Positions 1 through 8,903 of a stretch of 64,000 nucleotides of DNA are shown here, one piece after another (the stretch's first letter is position 1; every line of letters begins with the position of its first letter). The position numbers were made by a program, and so were the translations under genes. The notes beneath the pieces are model-generated. The model ran no database searches. It was not told the DNA's origin and saw nothing but the letters and a program-made list of their open reading frames with translations. Source of the stretch: Macrosoma leucophasiata (Eukaryota > Arthropoda > Insecta > Lepidoptera > Hedylidae); the NCBI GenBank assembly GCA_036365455.1, contig JAWQUS010000027.1, positions 19,952,501 to 20,016,500 on the forward strand, read 5' to 3'.

Positions 1-245
1 TGTCGCCTAGATGTTTAAAGGCGTGAAAATATCTATGTATTTTGTTATAGTTAAGGCGTGAGTTTCGCAGTAATAGACGATTTTTGTAGTGTGAGTGTGT
101 CACACGTATTTCCCCCCTTAAAAAATTACAGACTGTTTTGCATTGATAATAAACACTATGGCTACTCCCTTCCAAGCCAACGGCCGGTGGCCAATGTTGC
201 TCTATTCTTTCCAGATTCCGTGGTCAAAGGCAGGCTAAGGTGAAA
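1..245 (+). repeat. Family L repeat, left arm of an inverted pair
   Basis: The reverse complement of this stretch recurs at about 680-922. Shared landmarks are GTCGCCT at the outer end, AATAGACGATTTTTGTAGTG, CAGACTGTTTTG and GGCTACTCCC. A related fragment with GACAGCAGTTTGA lies at 41640-41790. It has no convincing coding capacity; class unknown. Confidence 0.6.
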
Positions 246-293
246 ATTTATGACAGCAGTTTGAATAATAATTATGCTACCTATTATGCTTTT

Positions 294-599
294 TACTGGT
301 GGTAGAACACCAGTGACGGAGCTCGCGGGCGTAGGCACCACCGCATTACCTAATATACTTGCCGCTAAATGGTAGTGTTCAGCACTATCGTGTTCCGGTC
401 AGGTGGTAATGTACGGCCCTGTAATTTCCGGCACAGAGGCATAACACCTTAGGCCTCAGGAGTGGTAACGCATCTGCATTTTGACCTTGGTCTTCATGTG
501 GGTGTCTATAGGCTGCAGTCATCACTTAACATCAATGTAAACTGCATGCTTGTTTGCCACGACCATTACATAAAAAAAAAAACAAAACAAAAAAAAAAT
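294..599 (+). mobile_element. Family A SINE-like element, full length
   Basis: Begins TACTGGTGGTAGA and runs through GGAGCTCGCGGGCGTAGG, GTGTTCCGGTCAGGTGG and CTGCAGTCATCACTTAACAT to CATTACATAAAA plus an A-rich tail. About 23 related copies occur in the window, most about 290 bp. The poly-A end and repeated 5' truncation point to retroposition. The layout resembles a common lepidopteran element that starts ACTGGTGGTAGG (from memory). I see no clear pol III A/B boxes. It sits between the two arms of family L. Confidence 0.8.
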
Positions 600-639
600 A
601 CCTCCATCAATTTCGTTAACGACTTGCGTAGCGTTCAGG

Positions 640-1010
640 GTAGCCTATCAAAATTAAATAAAGTCAGACGTTTGTTAAGAAAGGATTTTGGCATAGGGTC
701 GAATACATAGAGCAACGCGGGCCACCGGTCGCGGCGGACCGGAGGGGAGTAGCCATAGCGTGTATTACCGATACAAAACAGTCTGTAATTTTTTGCGGGG
801 GAAAATGCGTGCGACACACACGCACACTACAAAAATCGTCTATTACTACGAAACTCACACCTTGACATTTAACAAAATACAGAAACAATTTCACGCACAC
901 ATTTAAACATCCAGGCGACAGGTACAGGCCCATTTGGACTTGTACTTTGACAGAGGGGAAAGCTTGCATATAGCTACTCCCCTCCGGTGTTGCTCTGTGG
1001 GTCGAATAAA
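640..1010 (-). repeat. Family L repeat, right arm of the inverted pair
   Basis: Reverse complement of 1-245 (outer end at about 922, AGGCGACAGG). From about 930 to 1000 a second short copy follows, again with GCTACTCCCCTCCGG and GTCGAATA. Open frames here are incidental. Confidence 0.55.
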
Positions 1011-1683
1011 AGAGATTATTGAGGATATAGTATCGGTTATGTAAAATTATTCGGTGGGACATTAACTTTATGTTTTTGAAGTCAAAACATCAAAGCTGGC
1101 GACGCTGCGGGCAACAGTTACTTAATTATGCATCGCCTTTCTGTTAATTATGTAACCAAACATTTAACATTTGCGTTTCCATCCCTAGTAGAACCTTCAT
1201 AATCTACAAAGGTTGCAATAAGGGGCAACAAAGGCTTTTAGTGTTCAAGTATTCACAAAAATCCCTCAAGTCAAACAAAATACGAGCGGTTGCACCTTTT
1301 GTGTTAATTGAAATTTAACATTCATGAGTCCGTTGGTTGATGAGTTCGTTAGCTCTAATGATTTATTAAACAGCCTGTTGCATGATTGGACTTAGCTCTT
1401 AATCTACGAGATTAATCATTTATTTAAGCGGATTAAATAACTTTTCTTTTCCCTAGCCTCTTTGTTTTGTCTTGCCTGATCTTAGTTTGATATGATCAGA
1501 AAATGTTGTGCGGGGCTAAGGCCTTGTTTATTTCGGTGCAAATGTTGTTACCATGAAGCGCTTGAATGTCAGTTACTAAACTCAAAATACGCAATGGAAT
1601 TGATGCAATTAATTAAAATTTAAATATGAAGCATAACAATATTATTATGTAACGTGTTAATGTATTACCTACATTAGAAGTAC
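1011..1683. other. Unannotated AT-rich stretch
   Basis: No gene, repeat family or structural signal recognised, apart from a short Helitron-like GCGGGCAACAG tract near 1107. Confidence 0.5.
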
Positions 1684-1992
1684 GTAACTTCACGCCTGTA
1701 ATCCCCGAAGGGGTAGGCAGAGGTAAATGCATGCATTCAATCATACATGCAAACACCCACGACTCGCCGGTTACGTTTTGGCCCATGTAACAGGTGGCGA
1801 ACCTGTTGCCATCTCCGGGCACATTACCAAACTCCGGGGTACTGGGAAACTTCTAGAAAATGGAAAAATCCCAATAGAAGCAGAGATAAAGGATTTTAAA
1901 CCGTTATCTCTGATAGTCCCCGACCCGGGAATCGAACCCAGGACCTCCAGCGTAATAGTAGTGGCCTGCTACCACTACGCTACTGAGGCAGT
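1684..1992 (-). mobile_element. Family B tRNA-derived SINE, full length
   Basis: Read on the minus strand it opens with a tRNA-like head: A box around TAGCGTAGTGGTAGCAGG and B box GGTTCGATTCCCGGG. A body follows that ends in a conserved CCCCTTCGGGGATTACAG / GTGAAGTTACGT tail. Other copies lie at 7153, 12970, 14524, 33690 and 37722. The pol III promoter boxes are nearly perfect. A tRNA of origin is not assigned. Confidence 0.85.
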
Positions 1993-2066
1993 TTTAGACA
2001 TTAAAAGTACGATTCCGAACTCCACTGCAGCAGTGCTACCGCAGCACTATAACTGGTTTCCATATA

Positions 2067-2611
2067 TCTAAACTAATATTATAAAGAGGTAATATTTTTT
2101 TGTTTGTTTGTTTGTTTGTAATGAATAGGCTCAATAACTACTGGACCGATTTAAAAAATCTTTCACTATTCGAAAGCTACATTATCCACTGGTAACATAA
2201 GCTATATTTTATTTTGAAAAAAAAAGAGTTCCGTAAGATATTTGGGTTTTTCAGACACAAGGTGTAAAAAATCAACCAGAAAAGTTACTATTTTTCGTAC
2301 GCTGCCTAAACTATAAAAGATATCGAGGAATATCTTTTATAGTTTATTTCACTATTCGAAAGCTACATTATCCACGGGTAACATAGGCTATATTTTATTT
2401 TGGAAAAAATAGGGCTCCGTAAGATATTTGGGTTTTTCAGACACAAGGTGTAAAAAATCAACCAGAAAAGTTACTTATTTTGCGTACGCTGCCTAAACTA
2501 TAAAAGATATCGAGGAAGACTTTAGGCTATATCTATGTATAATCATCACGCTAAGACGAAAAGGAGAGGGTAGGCAACATTGCATCGCGCGAAGCCGGGG
2601 CGGGCCGCTAG
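2067..2611 (+). mobile_element. Non-autonomous Helitron-like element
   Basis: Starts TCTAAACTAATATTATAAA directly after an A and ends GGGCCGCTAG directly before a T, the A|TC...CTRR|T rule of Helitrons. It carries a 185-bp tandem duplication (units beginning at about 2161 and 2346, TTTCACTATTCGAAAGC) and no protein. The sequence type is familiar from other insect genomes. Confidence 0.8.
2308..2345. repeat. 16-bp perfect inverted repeat at duplication junction
   Basis: AAACTATAAAAGATAT and its exact complement are separated by six bases. It falls at the junction of the two 185-bp units inside the Helitron-like element. Confidence 0.85.
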
Positions 2612-3112
2612 TTCTCTTTAACAATATATGAGATTACATTCCGAGCTACGCGACAAAGTTGCGGCAGCACTGTTGCGTGCATCGGAGATCGAAATCGTAC
2701 CTTAAATCTAATATAATACATAATTATGTACTCTTAATACAATTGAGATTAAGCGCCGTTGGTAGTTGGTAGTATCACACAAAAGGTACACCTACAAGAC
2801 TTAAAAACAACATGTTAATATTGAATTGAAGTACCTATCTCATATTCTAAAAAATATAAAATTTGCATTTACCTAAATTAATACAGTGAGGGTTATCTAA
2901 ACTTATCAAAATTGTAATTAGTAAGCTCTTATTGATTCAAAATTTATCCGAATTCAAGGAGTCAGAAGCCCTAAGCCCTTGCCAGTTAAAAGCAATTATC
3001 TACTTTTGATAGGCAATTGAGAGTTTTACAAAGTTTTCAAGGATCTTCGATGAAATATGAATGCTGCGGCGAGGTCAACATAAATTACTGAATCAATAAT
3101 CTTTAAGATTCA
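2612..3112. other. Unannotated AT-rich stretch
   Basis: No gene or repeat recognised. The sequence near 2635-2700 has a partial inverted resemblance to 2000-2045. Confidence 0.4.
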
Positions 3113-3445
3113 ATTTATTTTATTTTAAAGAAAAATGGAAAGAAAATTAATTTGACTTCAGGCGAGACTCGAACTCGCGGCCTACTGGGAATCTAGGCCA
3201 GCCGCTCTTCCAATTGAGTTACTGAAGTCCTGGGCCTTGTCGCTCCTGCCTGATTTGTCAAATCTTTCCTTCACATTTATTGCATTGCTTTATGGTAGCA
3301 GCAGCGCCATGTATTGCCAACTATGCTAGTTAGGCAACCGATATAATAAACTTTTCAGTTTATTGAATATCGTAAAGAAGTCGCTTTTACCCTTAATAAT
3401 TGTTTTATATTATTTCGCATTAACACATGCTTGTGAAATACATTT
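3113..3445 (-). mobile_element. Family C element with embedded tRNA-like core
   Basis: On the minus strand: head TTTCACAAGCATGTGTTAAT, a body with GGGTAAAAGCGACTTC, a tRNA-like core at about 3162-3232, and tail TTTTCTTTCCATTTTTC. The core has a 7-bp GACTTCA/TGAAGTC acceptor-like pairing, a D-arm-like AACTCAATTGGAAGAGC and a perfect GCGAG-TTCGAGT-CTCGC T arm. The anticodon arm is irregular. Related copies lie at 17610, 28258 and 45996. Confidence 0.75.
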
Positions 3446-3461
3446 TATTTTAAAGAATTTT

Positions 3462-3785
3462 TCTACTCGGTTAAGCGATACGGGCGCGGTCGGGTGTGTG
3501 ATGGGTGACCGCTAGTGGCAAATTAAAATGCGAGTTTTTGTGTTTCGGAGGGCACGTTAAGCCGTCGGTCCCGATTGCTATCGATAGATAGCAGTCGTCA
3601 AACCTTGTCGGAGGCCTTATAGGCTGTTTGAAAACATCCGACAATGGTTTGGCCACTAACCCTTATCTCCACTAACCCGCATTGGAGCAGCGTGGTGAAG
3701 TAAGATTCAGGCCTCCCCCCAAAAAGGGGAGAGACTCGTGCCCAGCAGTGGGACGTATAATGGGTTGGCATTATTATCACAGGAA
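3462..3785 (+). mobile_element. Family D 5S-rRNA-derived SINE, 5' truncated
   Basis: GTTAAGCGATACGGGCGCGG and GATGGGTGACCGC match the internal control region of animal 5S rRNA in order and spacing. A common body follows (GGGCACGTTAAGCCG, CATCCGACA, GGGGAGAGACTCGTGCCC). Copies lie at 36692, 52264 and 63829. It abuts the head of the family C element. Confidence 0.75.
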
Positions 3786-3906
3786 AACTGAACATAGCTC
3801 TTTCCGTTTCCTTCTGCTTGACCTTGAGCTTTTTTATAAAACCAAAACACTTCACTTCTTTAAAACGAATTAATCAATGTCATTGAAAAACAAGAGTCGT
3901 ACTTAC

Positions 3907-4059
3907 GTTTTCCACACTTGTCCACATGATTGGTGACCGGCAGCTCGGGGCGACAGCGACAGATCTTGAACACGTCGTCGCACACCGACTCCGGGAACCC
4001 GCACTCCTGAACCGTGGAACACGGGTCGCCGTACATCATCTTGCCGCGTTTTGATGGGT
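3907..4059 (-). CDS. Internal exon of a secreted EB-like cysteine-rich protein
   Basis: This 153-bp GC-rich exon is bounded on the minus strand by a TCTCACCAG acceptor and a GTAAGT donor. It encodes 51 codons' worth of sequence with phase 1 at both ends. The product contains six cysteines in the order GDPC, QEC, SVC, KIC-RC, DKC, the spacing of an EB-type module (a small extracellular cysteine-rich fold of insects and nematodes). The first two bases (AC) complete a GAC codon with the last G of the exon at 4472-4613, so the two join in frame. Downstream exons would lie below 3906 and I found none, so the next intron probably exceeds 3.9 kb. Neighbouring introns are TE-rich while this exon has sharply higher GC. 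The module assignment is by cysteine pattern only. Function is unknown; an extracellular location is inferred from the signal peptide. Confidence 0.75.
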
Positions 4060-4163
4060 CTGGTGAGATAAAATTGTTTATTGCTAAGGTTATTTTCAGT
4101 AATTAGTTTCTTTTTAATTGTGACAGAGTCATAGAAGCAGAACTAGGCACCCAACGGTTACTG

Positions 4164-4258
4164 ACGAAGTGATGAAGATTAAGGAGTGTTGGAGCGAAAT
4201 TAAGCGCGAGGCTCCACACCGATCGTGATGGAGAACCACTGTGGACGCCCTCTGTCCC
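4164..4258 (+). pseudogene. Possible retroelement ORF2 C-terminal remnant
   Basis: In one frame it reads KIKECWSEIKREAPHRS, a stop, then WRTTVDALCPIQGT and a stop. The pattern R..W R..VDALC followed by a stop is typical of the C-terminus of RTE-like reverse transcriptases. Only about 30 codons are recognisable, so the identification is tentative. It lies in the intron between the two EB-gene exons. Confidence 0.35.
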
Positions 4259-4352
4259 ATCCAGGGGACATAGGACCATAAGTTAAGTAAGTCAAGCTTG
4301 CTGAGGAACCCACGCTGCGCACAGCCCCGTCACAAGAAGAATGACAACTGTC

Positions 4353-4460
4353 AATCACCAATCGCGGACACAGTAGTGATGTTCAGCTCGCCGGAAGAGG
4401 AGGTTAACGTTAGCAGTGCTGCCCATCCTGCATACTGCCTTGTCACATAGAGACTGTTAT
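4353..4460 (-). pseudogene. Decayed tandem duplicate of the signal-peptide exon
   Basis: It aligns with the signal-peptide exon just to the right at an offset of about 113 bp. Matching blocks include TCACCAA, AGT(A/G)GTGATGT(T/C)CAGCTC, GGAAGAGGAGGT against GGAACAGGAGGT, and GTTAGCAG against GCTAGCAG. In the equivalent frame it reads AALLTLTSSSGELNITTVSAIG, close to the functional exon. The GC-rich N-terminal part with the ATG is deleted: the one ATG present is out of frame, and the donor is a weak GTGATT. I read it as a non-functional copy. An alternative exon is conceivable but would need another start. Confidence 0.6.
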
Positions 4461-4471
4461 CATTGACTCAC

Positions 4472-4613
4472 CAAACGCAGCGACAGTGGTGATGTCCAGC
4501 TCAGCGGAACAGGAGGTGAACGCTAGCAGCGCTGCGAGCGCGGCGAGCGCTGCCCGCCCCGCGCGCCCGCCCCGCATCCCGCTAACTGCCCCCGTCACAT
4601 GCCAACTGGGAAC
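4472..4613 (-). CDS. First coding exon: signal peptide of the EB-like secreted protein
   Basis: On the minus strand the exon starts after a polypyrimidine-rich TTTGCAG acceptor (first base 4613), has 36 bases of 5' UTR and an ATG at 4577, and ends at 4472 before GTGAGT. It encodes 35 residues plus one base. The product starts MRGGRAGR, continues with an Ala/Leu hydrophobic core ending ALLAF, and has a likely cleavage site near TSCSA-EL. This is a classical secretory signal. The phase-1 donor matches the exon at 3907-4059, giving an Asp codon at the junction. The acceptor before the ATG means a non-coding first exon lies further upstream (above 4614, possibly outside the window). Most of this window may therefore be the first intron. 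GC content is far above that of its surroundings. Confidence 0.75.
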
Positions 4614-5085
4614 CTGCAAACAATACCTCTGTTAGTATACCAGGATGTTAAAATAATACTGGCTCTGTAATATCCAGAATACTAGCAAGAGATTTTGTAC
4701 CATTCATCACTTTAACAATAAACTAGGTTGCATTTTACTTTAACACATTGATAATTGAACTGAACCCGTGAGATTCAAAACTAATATTAAACTGTTAATA
4801 ACAATAGACGAAAAGAAGAGCACAATCACGATATAGTGGAGCCTAATTCTCAGAACAATAACTTTGAGGCCTAATCAAATTCATACCCGTATCAATAACT
4901 AACCCCGAATATCCGCTGGCAATTATTCTCCCGAACTATAAGGAATAAACCTTATTCGATCGACTTGACCTGAATGAAATTACCCGAATTCTATAATTCA
5001 ACTTTAACAATTTTTTTTATTTTATGGAAGGCCACCTGCGTTTCATAAAATAAAAAACTACAAAACACTCCTACTAATAGGAAAC
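4614..5085. other. Probable first-intron sequence, no feature
   Basis: AT-rich. It is the intron upstream of the first coding exon if the acceptor at 4614-4615 is used. No 5' UTR exon could be identified. Confidence 0.4.
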
Positions 5086-5322
5086 AAGCTTGTATTTTAC
5101 ATGGATTCTAAGTGATGACTGCAGGCTATGGACATCTACACAAAAATAGAGATCAAATGCCAATGGCTACCCCTGTGACCTTAGTTCTTTTGTTTCTGTG
5201 ATAGTTATTTCAGGGCCATACATTACTATCTAACCGAAACACGAGAGTGCTGAACTACTAGGTAATGCGGTGGTGCCAACGCCCTCGAGTTTTTACACTG
5301 GAACTCTACCACTAGTAGAATT
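5086..5322 (-). mobile_element. Family A copy, diverged
   Basis: AAGTGATGACTGCAGGCTATGG, CAGGGCCATACATTAC and GGTAATGCGGTGGTGCC are in family A order, but substitutions are many, so this is an old insertion. Confidence 0.7.
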
Positions 5323-5597
5323 TAACTATCAATTATAAATTGAAGAGTTATATTATCGTAGCTATACCACGTGTAGTGGGATAAACGCACACCCTGAAAG
5401 TAATTCGTTCAGAATAGATAATACCAAAGCGATTTCAGTCATTTTTGATATAGGTAATATTTTATCCCAAAATTAATTAGAATTAAGTAAATTGTGGTCA
5501 CCCATTTCGTAAACAGTCAATACAAAAGAAAAAGCGAACGTGAACGTGTGTTACCATTATTAGAGTAGTGCGGCAGTAGCAACGTAGAAGTAGGGTA

Positions 5598-5858
5598 AGT
5601 ATAAGTATGTATGTATCATCACGCCAGGTCCCTAACGGGGTAGGCAGAGAGTGTAGAGCGCCAGATATCCCGGTTCTGACATAGCTCCCGTGCCTCATCT
5701 ACCTTCATCATTCTCTTAATACGAGTACATGCACGCCGATTCTTAAGAATTTTGACGCACCATCAGCCAGAACTCGGCTTATTTGGTCATGGTAGGTCAG
5801 TCTTGGTCTTCCTGGACCTCTGCAACCATCCACATTTGCATTGTATATATAAGTACAC
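5598..5858 (-). mobile_element. RTE-type retrotransposon 3' end, 5' truncated
   Basis: Minus-strand translation contains the YNANVDGCRGPGRPRLTYHD motif of an RTE-like ORF2 C-terminus, followed by a short 3' UTR and an ATAC-type tail (GTATGTAT on plus). GTAGGGTA flanks it on both sides (5590-5597 and 5859-5866), a target-site duplication. Sister copies lie at 10669, 18009, 19806, 41098 and 42413. Confidence 0.8.
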
Positions 5859-5897
5859 GTAGGGTATGCATAGTGTTCGTACAAATTGAGGACAAGT

Positions 5898-6046
5898 TGT
5901 TTTATATTATTTCGCATTAACACATGCTTGTGAAATATCTATATTTAAAGAAAAATGGAAAGAAAAATTTGACTAAAGATTGCTATAAAAAAAATTGTTG
6001 TCGCCTGAAGTCAATTTTTTCTTTCCATTTTTCTTTAAATAAAATA
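5898..6046. mobile_element. Family C fold-back remnant (terminal parts only)
   Basis: A reversed head-tail junction (CGCATTAACACATGCTTGTG ... TTAAAGAAAAATGGAAAG) faces a forward tail (GCCTGAAGTCAATTTTTTC ... TTTCTTTAAATAAAA) with only about 30 bp between. The tRNA-like core is missing. Confidence 0.6.
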
Positions 6047-6954
6047 TATGAGGACAAGTTATTTTTCAAATTATTAAAAATATTAAAAACCTAAACATGT
6101 TATTTCAGTTATGTTCGACTCAATTTTCTAATCGGCATGTTTGAGAGTACATATTACATAAACAATTATAAGCATATGCTTATGGAGCATAAATTCCAAT
6201 TTATTTTATTATTATTTCCGCAATACCGCCAATTCTCTGCGGGAGCATCGTACACACCTAAATATTATTTTTATGACAACTCTGAGAGGTTTTCTATGTT
6301 TGTCATTGCCGTTGTACAATTGAACGTCTGATCTGACGATCGCATTTGAATTTGTTACTTGCCTTCGGTGGGGGTTCAGAATGGAATAAAAAAAACGGTA
6401 ATATATTATTTTTTTATAACAATCTTTAATTGTTATATTTAAAATCAATGTGATAGATTCCTAGTGTTGGAATTACTGTGCCTATAAGCTGCGATACTAA
6501 TAGATCGTGTACGTGCTTCATTTAACATCTACGTGAACTGCATACTAGTGTGTCACTATTATAACATAAGAAAAATCATTCGAAATATATTTTGCAAGAG
6601 TAACCTATTACGAGTAATATTAGTAGATATTTGGCCAGATTTTGTTCGTGTTAACTTTTCACAGAAACACAATTAACTGCAACCTCGGATAGCTATATGC
6701 AACAATGGAATATTAATTTTTTTTTCAACAGCAAAACATATAGCTGATGAAATACAAAATAGCTCCGGGCAACCATGGACGAGTATTTTTAATGAAATTT
6801 GACGAAAAAGATGATTTGTTCAAAATTCACAGCAAATATCTACTTGTATTCCACTGCATGACGTCAAGATAAATTGCTTTGTTGCGAACAAAAGGCAAGC
6901 GGGATGAAAAATGACACAACTCCAAATTTTGGCAAAACGTTTCAGTAAAACATT
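6047..6954. other. Unannotated AT-rich stretch
   Basis: No supported gene or repeat. The 64- and 78-codon frames here have no recognisable motifs. Confidence 0.45.
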
Positions 6955-7425
6955 AAGTATAAATATAACTACGTTAAGAAAAACCGACTTCAAAACTGAA
7001 AAGTAAAAAATAATAAAGATTTAATTGTAATTATATACTTCCTATCATTTATATGTGCTATTTACTAATAGGTTTGAAGTCGGTGCCAACCCTTAAACAA
7101 ATAATTATATTTTGATCACTTAAATATGAATAAGAGCAAATTAATACACTGAACAAAACGTAACCGGCGAATCGTGGGTGTTTGCATGTATGCTTGAATT
7201 CATGCATTTACCTCTGCCTACCCCTTCGAGGATTACAGGCGTGAAGTTACGTTTTAATACAATGAAATGCCTACTTTAATGATTTTGGCTTGGCACCGAC
7301 TTCAAACCTATTAGTAAATAGCACATATAAATGATAGGTAGTATATAATTAAAATTAAATCATAATTATTTATTACTTTTCAGTTTTGAAGTCGGTTTTG
7401 CTTAACGTAGTTATATTTATTTAAT
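6955..7425. mobile_element. Inverted pair of ACCGACTTCAAA MITEs
   Basis: ATATAACTACGTTAAG, AACCGACTTCAAAACTG and TTTGAAGTCGGTGCCAA at 6955-7092 recur as the reverse complement at 7284-7425, giving arms of about 125 bp. Each arm has its own ACCGACTTCAAA / TTTGAAGTCGGT ends. A partial family B SINE lies in the middle. The terminal motif is common in lepidopteran MITEs. Confidence 0.65.
7153..7260 (+). mobile_element. Family B SINE, 3' part only
   Basis: AACGTAACCGGCGAATCG to GGATTACAGGCGTGAAG matches the family B tail; the tRNA-like head is absent. Confidence 0.75.
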
Positions 7426-7699
7426 ACTTTTTAGTGAATTGCTGCATTGCCAATTAGATTAATGTTCACATCTGTTAAATTTGAAAAATCTGAGACAATT
7501 AGATACCTAATTTAAATTGCTTAGGTGTGTCGATACAAAATTATTACACGACTATACGAAATCAATGAAAAAAATGTATCCACGAAGGAGGGTTGTGTCA
7601 TCGATGAGTAAATGTGTCATTGTCAGTTGTTGTCATCTTGTTGTCATGCGCATTAGGACTATCTAGGACGTCATTCAACGCACTGTATGACAACTCGCC

Positions 7700-7942
7700 G
7701 TATACTCATAATCCTTTAGTCTGAGATGAAAGTATGTAAAAATATGCTCATAAAATAAAAACTGATGGGCCTATCTGAATCAAATTTGTATGGGACCAAT
7801 TCGAAACTATTCCGCATCAATACAAAACAATAATTACGTAAATCGGTCAAGAAATCTCGGCGAAATTCGCGTACATACATAAAAAAAATATATATATACT
7901 AACCGAATTGAGAACCTTCTCGTTTTTTGAACTCGGTTAAAA
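7700..7942 (+). repeat. Right end of an ACCGACTTC-type element
   Basis: Contains CTAACCGAATTGAGAACC and TTTTTTGAACTCGGTTAA, which I recognise as the far end of the lepidopteran element whose other terminus is AACCGACTTCAAA. The complete element may therefore span about 6980-7940 with later insertions. Confidence 0.45.
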
Positions 7943-8204
7943 ATGGGAGGAAGCTTTAAAGTATATATTTAAAATTAATGCTTTACCAGCAGTTTTACTC
8001 CCAAGATACGCTTATTTATTCGTTTTTGTACATACTTATAAATTTTAATAAGAATTATGCTAAAAATAACTATTCCGTTATTAATCCCCCAACTGCTATC
8101 ATGTGGGTCTCGGTCAGTATATATAATACTTTTCACAGCACTTTTATAGCGCTTACTTTATAATATTAAAAACTAGAAAAACCTTAGATCATCTATAATT
8201 AATA

Positions 8205-8428
8205 CATTATTAAGTAACATTATTGAAAATTTTAATGCAAAAGGAACTTAAATCGGAAACCGTTGTATCTTAAACTCCACCTTAATTGCCCAAAGGACAT
8301 GTTGCGAGCTCGGCTCTGGTACGTACAGTACCTGAAAAAATGGGTAAATTAAAGAAGAATCCGAAAAAAATACAATTAATTTATTCAAGAATACATTTTA
8401 GAGTTACAACCACATTTATACGTGATCA
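8205..8428 (-). mobile_element. GGAGATGTTGC MITE fragment plus older flanking repeat
   Basis: Positions 8291-8428 are the reverse complement of the right part of the element at 33293-33664 (GAGCTCGCAACATGTCC, TTCGGATTCTTCTTTAATTT). It is truncated at 8428. The preceding 8205-8290 resembles 13395-13480 (TTTATTGAAAATT, CGTATTTTAAGCTCCA), a separate older repeat. Confidence 0.6.
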
Positions 8429-8903
8429 GTGACGTCACGGATGTCATGTCTGTTGGCTGTGTTAAAAAAGTGTTGTGCAACTATTGTGAAATATAAATCA
8501 AAAGCGATAATCGTTTGAAACTTAAAGTTCAACAGTCAATCAGTTACATATAACTTTAAAAAATATAGTGAAGAAAAGCAAATTTGTGCTTAAAAAGTCC
8601 ATAAATACTTAATTTAATTATTAACCAACTTGTGAATCTACCCGATACGTGTGTCAGAATAAAAGTAAACATCCAAGATACATCACAAAACCATTGTGTA
8701 AAGGAATTGTGTGTGTGATGTGTGAGTGACTGAGCAAAGTGGTTTGGATTATTGATTTAATTACAGTTTTGTAATTATATTGAACAATAATTATCGACAC
8801 ATTACTGCCATCTTTCGAGCGCATAGCACAACGTTAGGGTAACACGCTACTCGCGACATCTGGCAGTGTTTATTCGAACCATCTTTGCAAACAAACCGAA
8901 GCA

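Noticed and set aside
3162..3232. Functional tRNA gene on minus
   Set aside because: The T arm and acceptor pairing are good but the anticodon arm is irregular, and the same sequence recurs inside family C copies, so it is part of a repeat.
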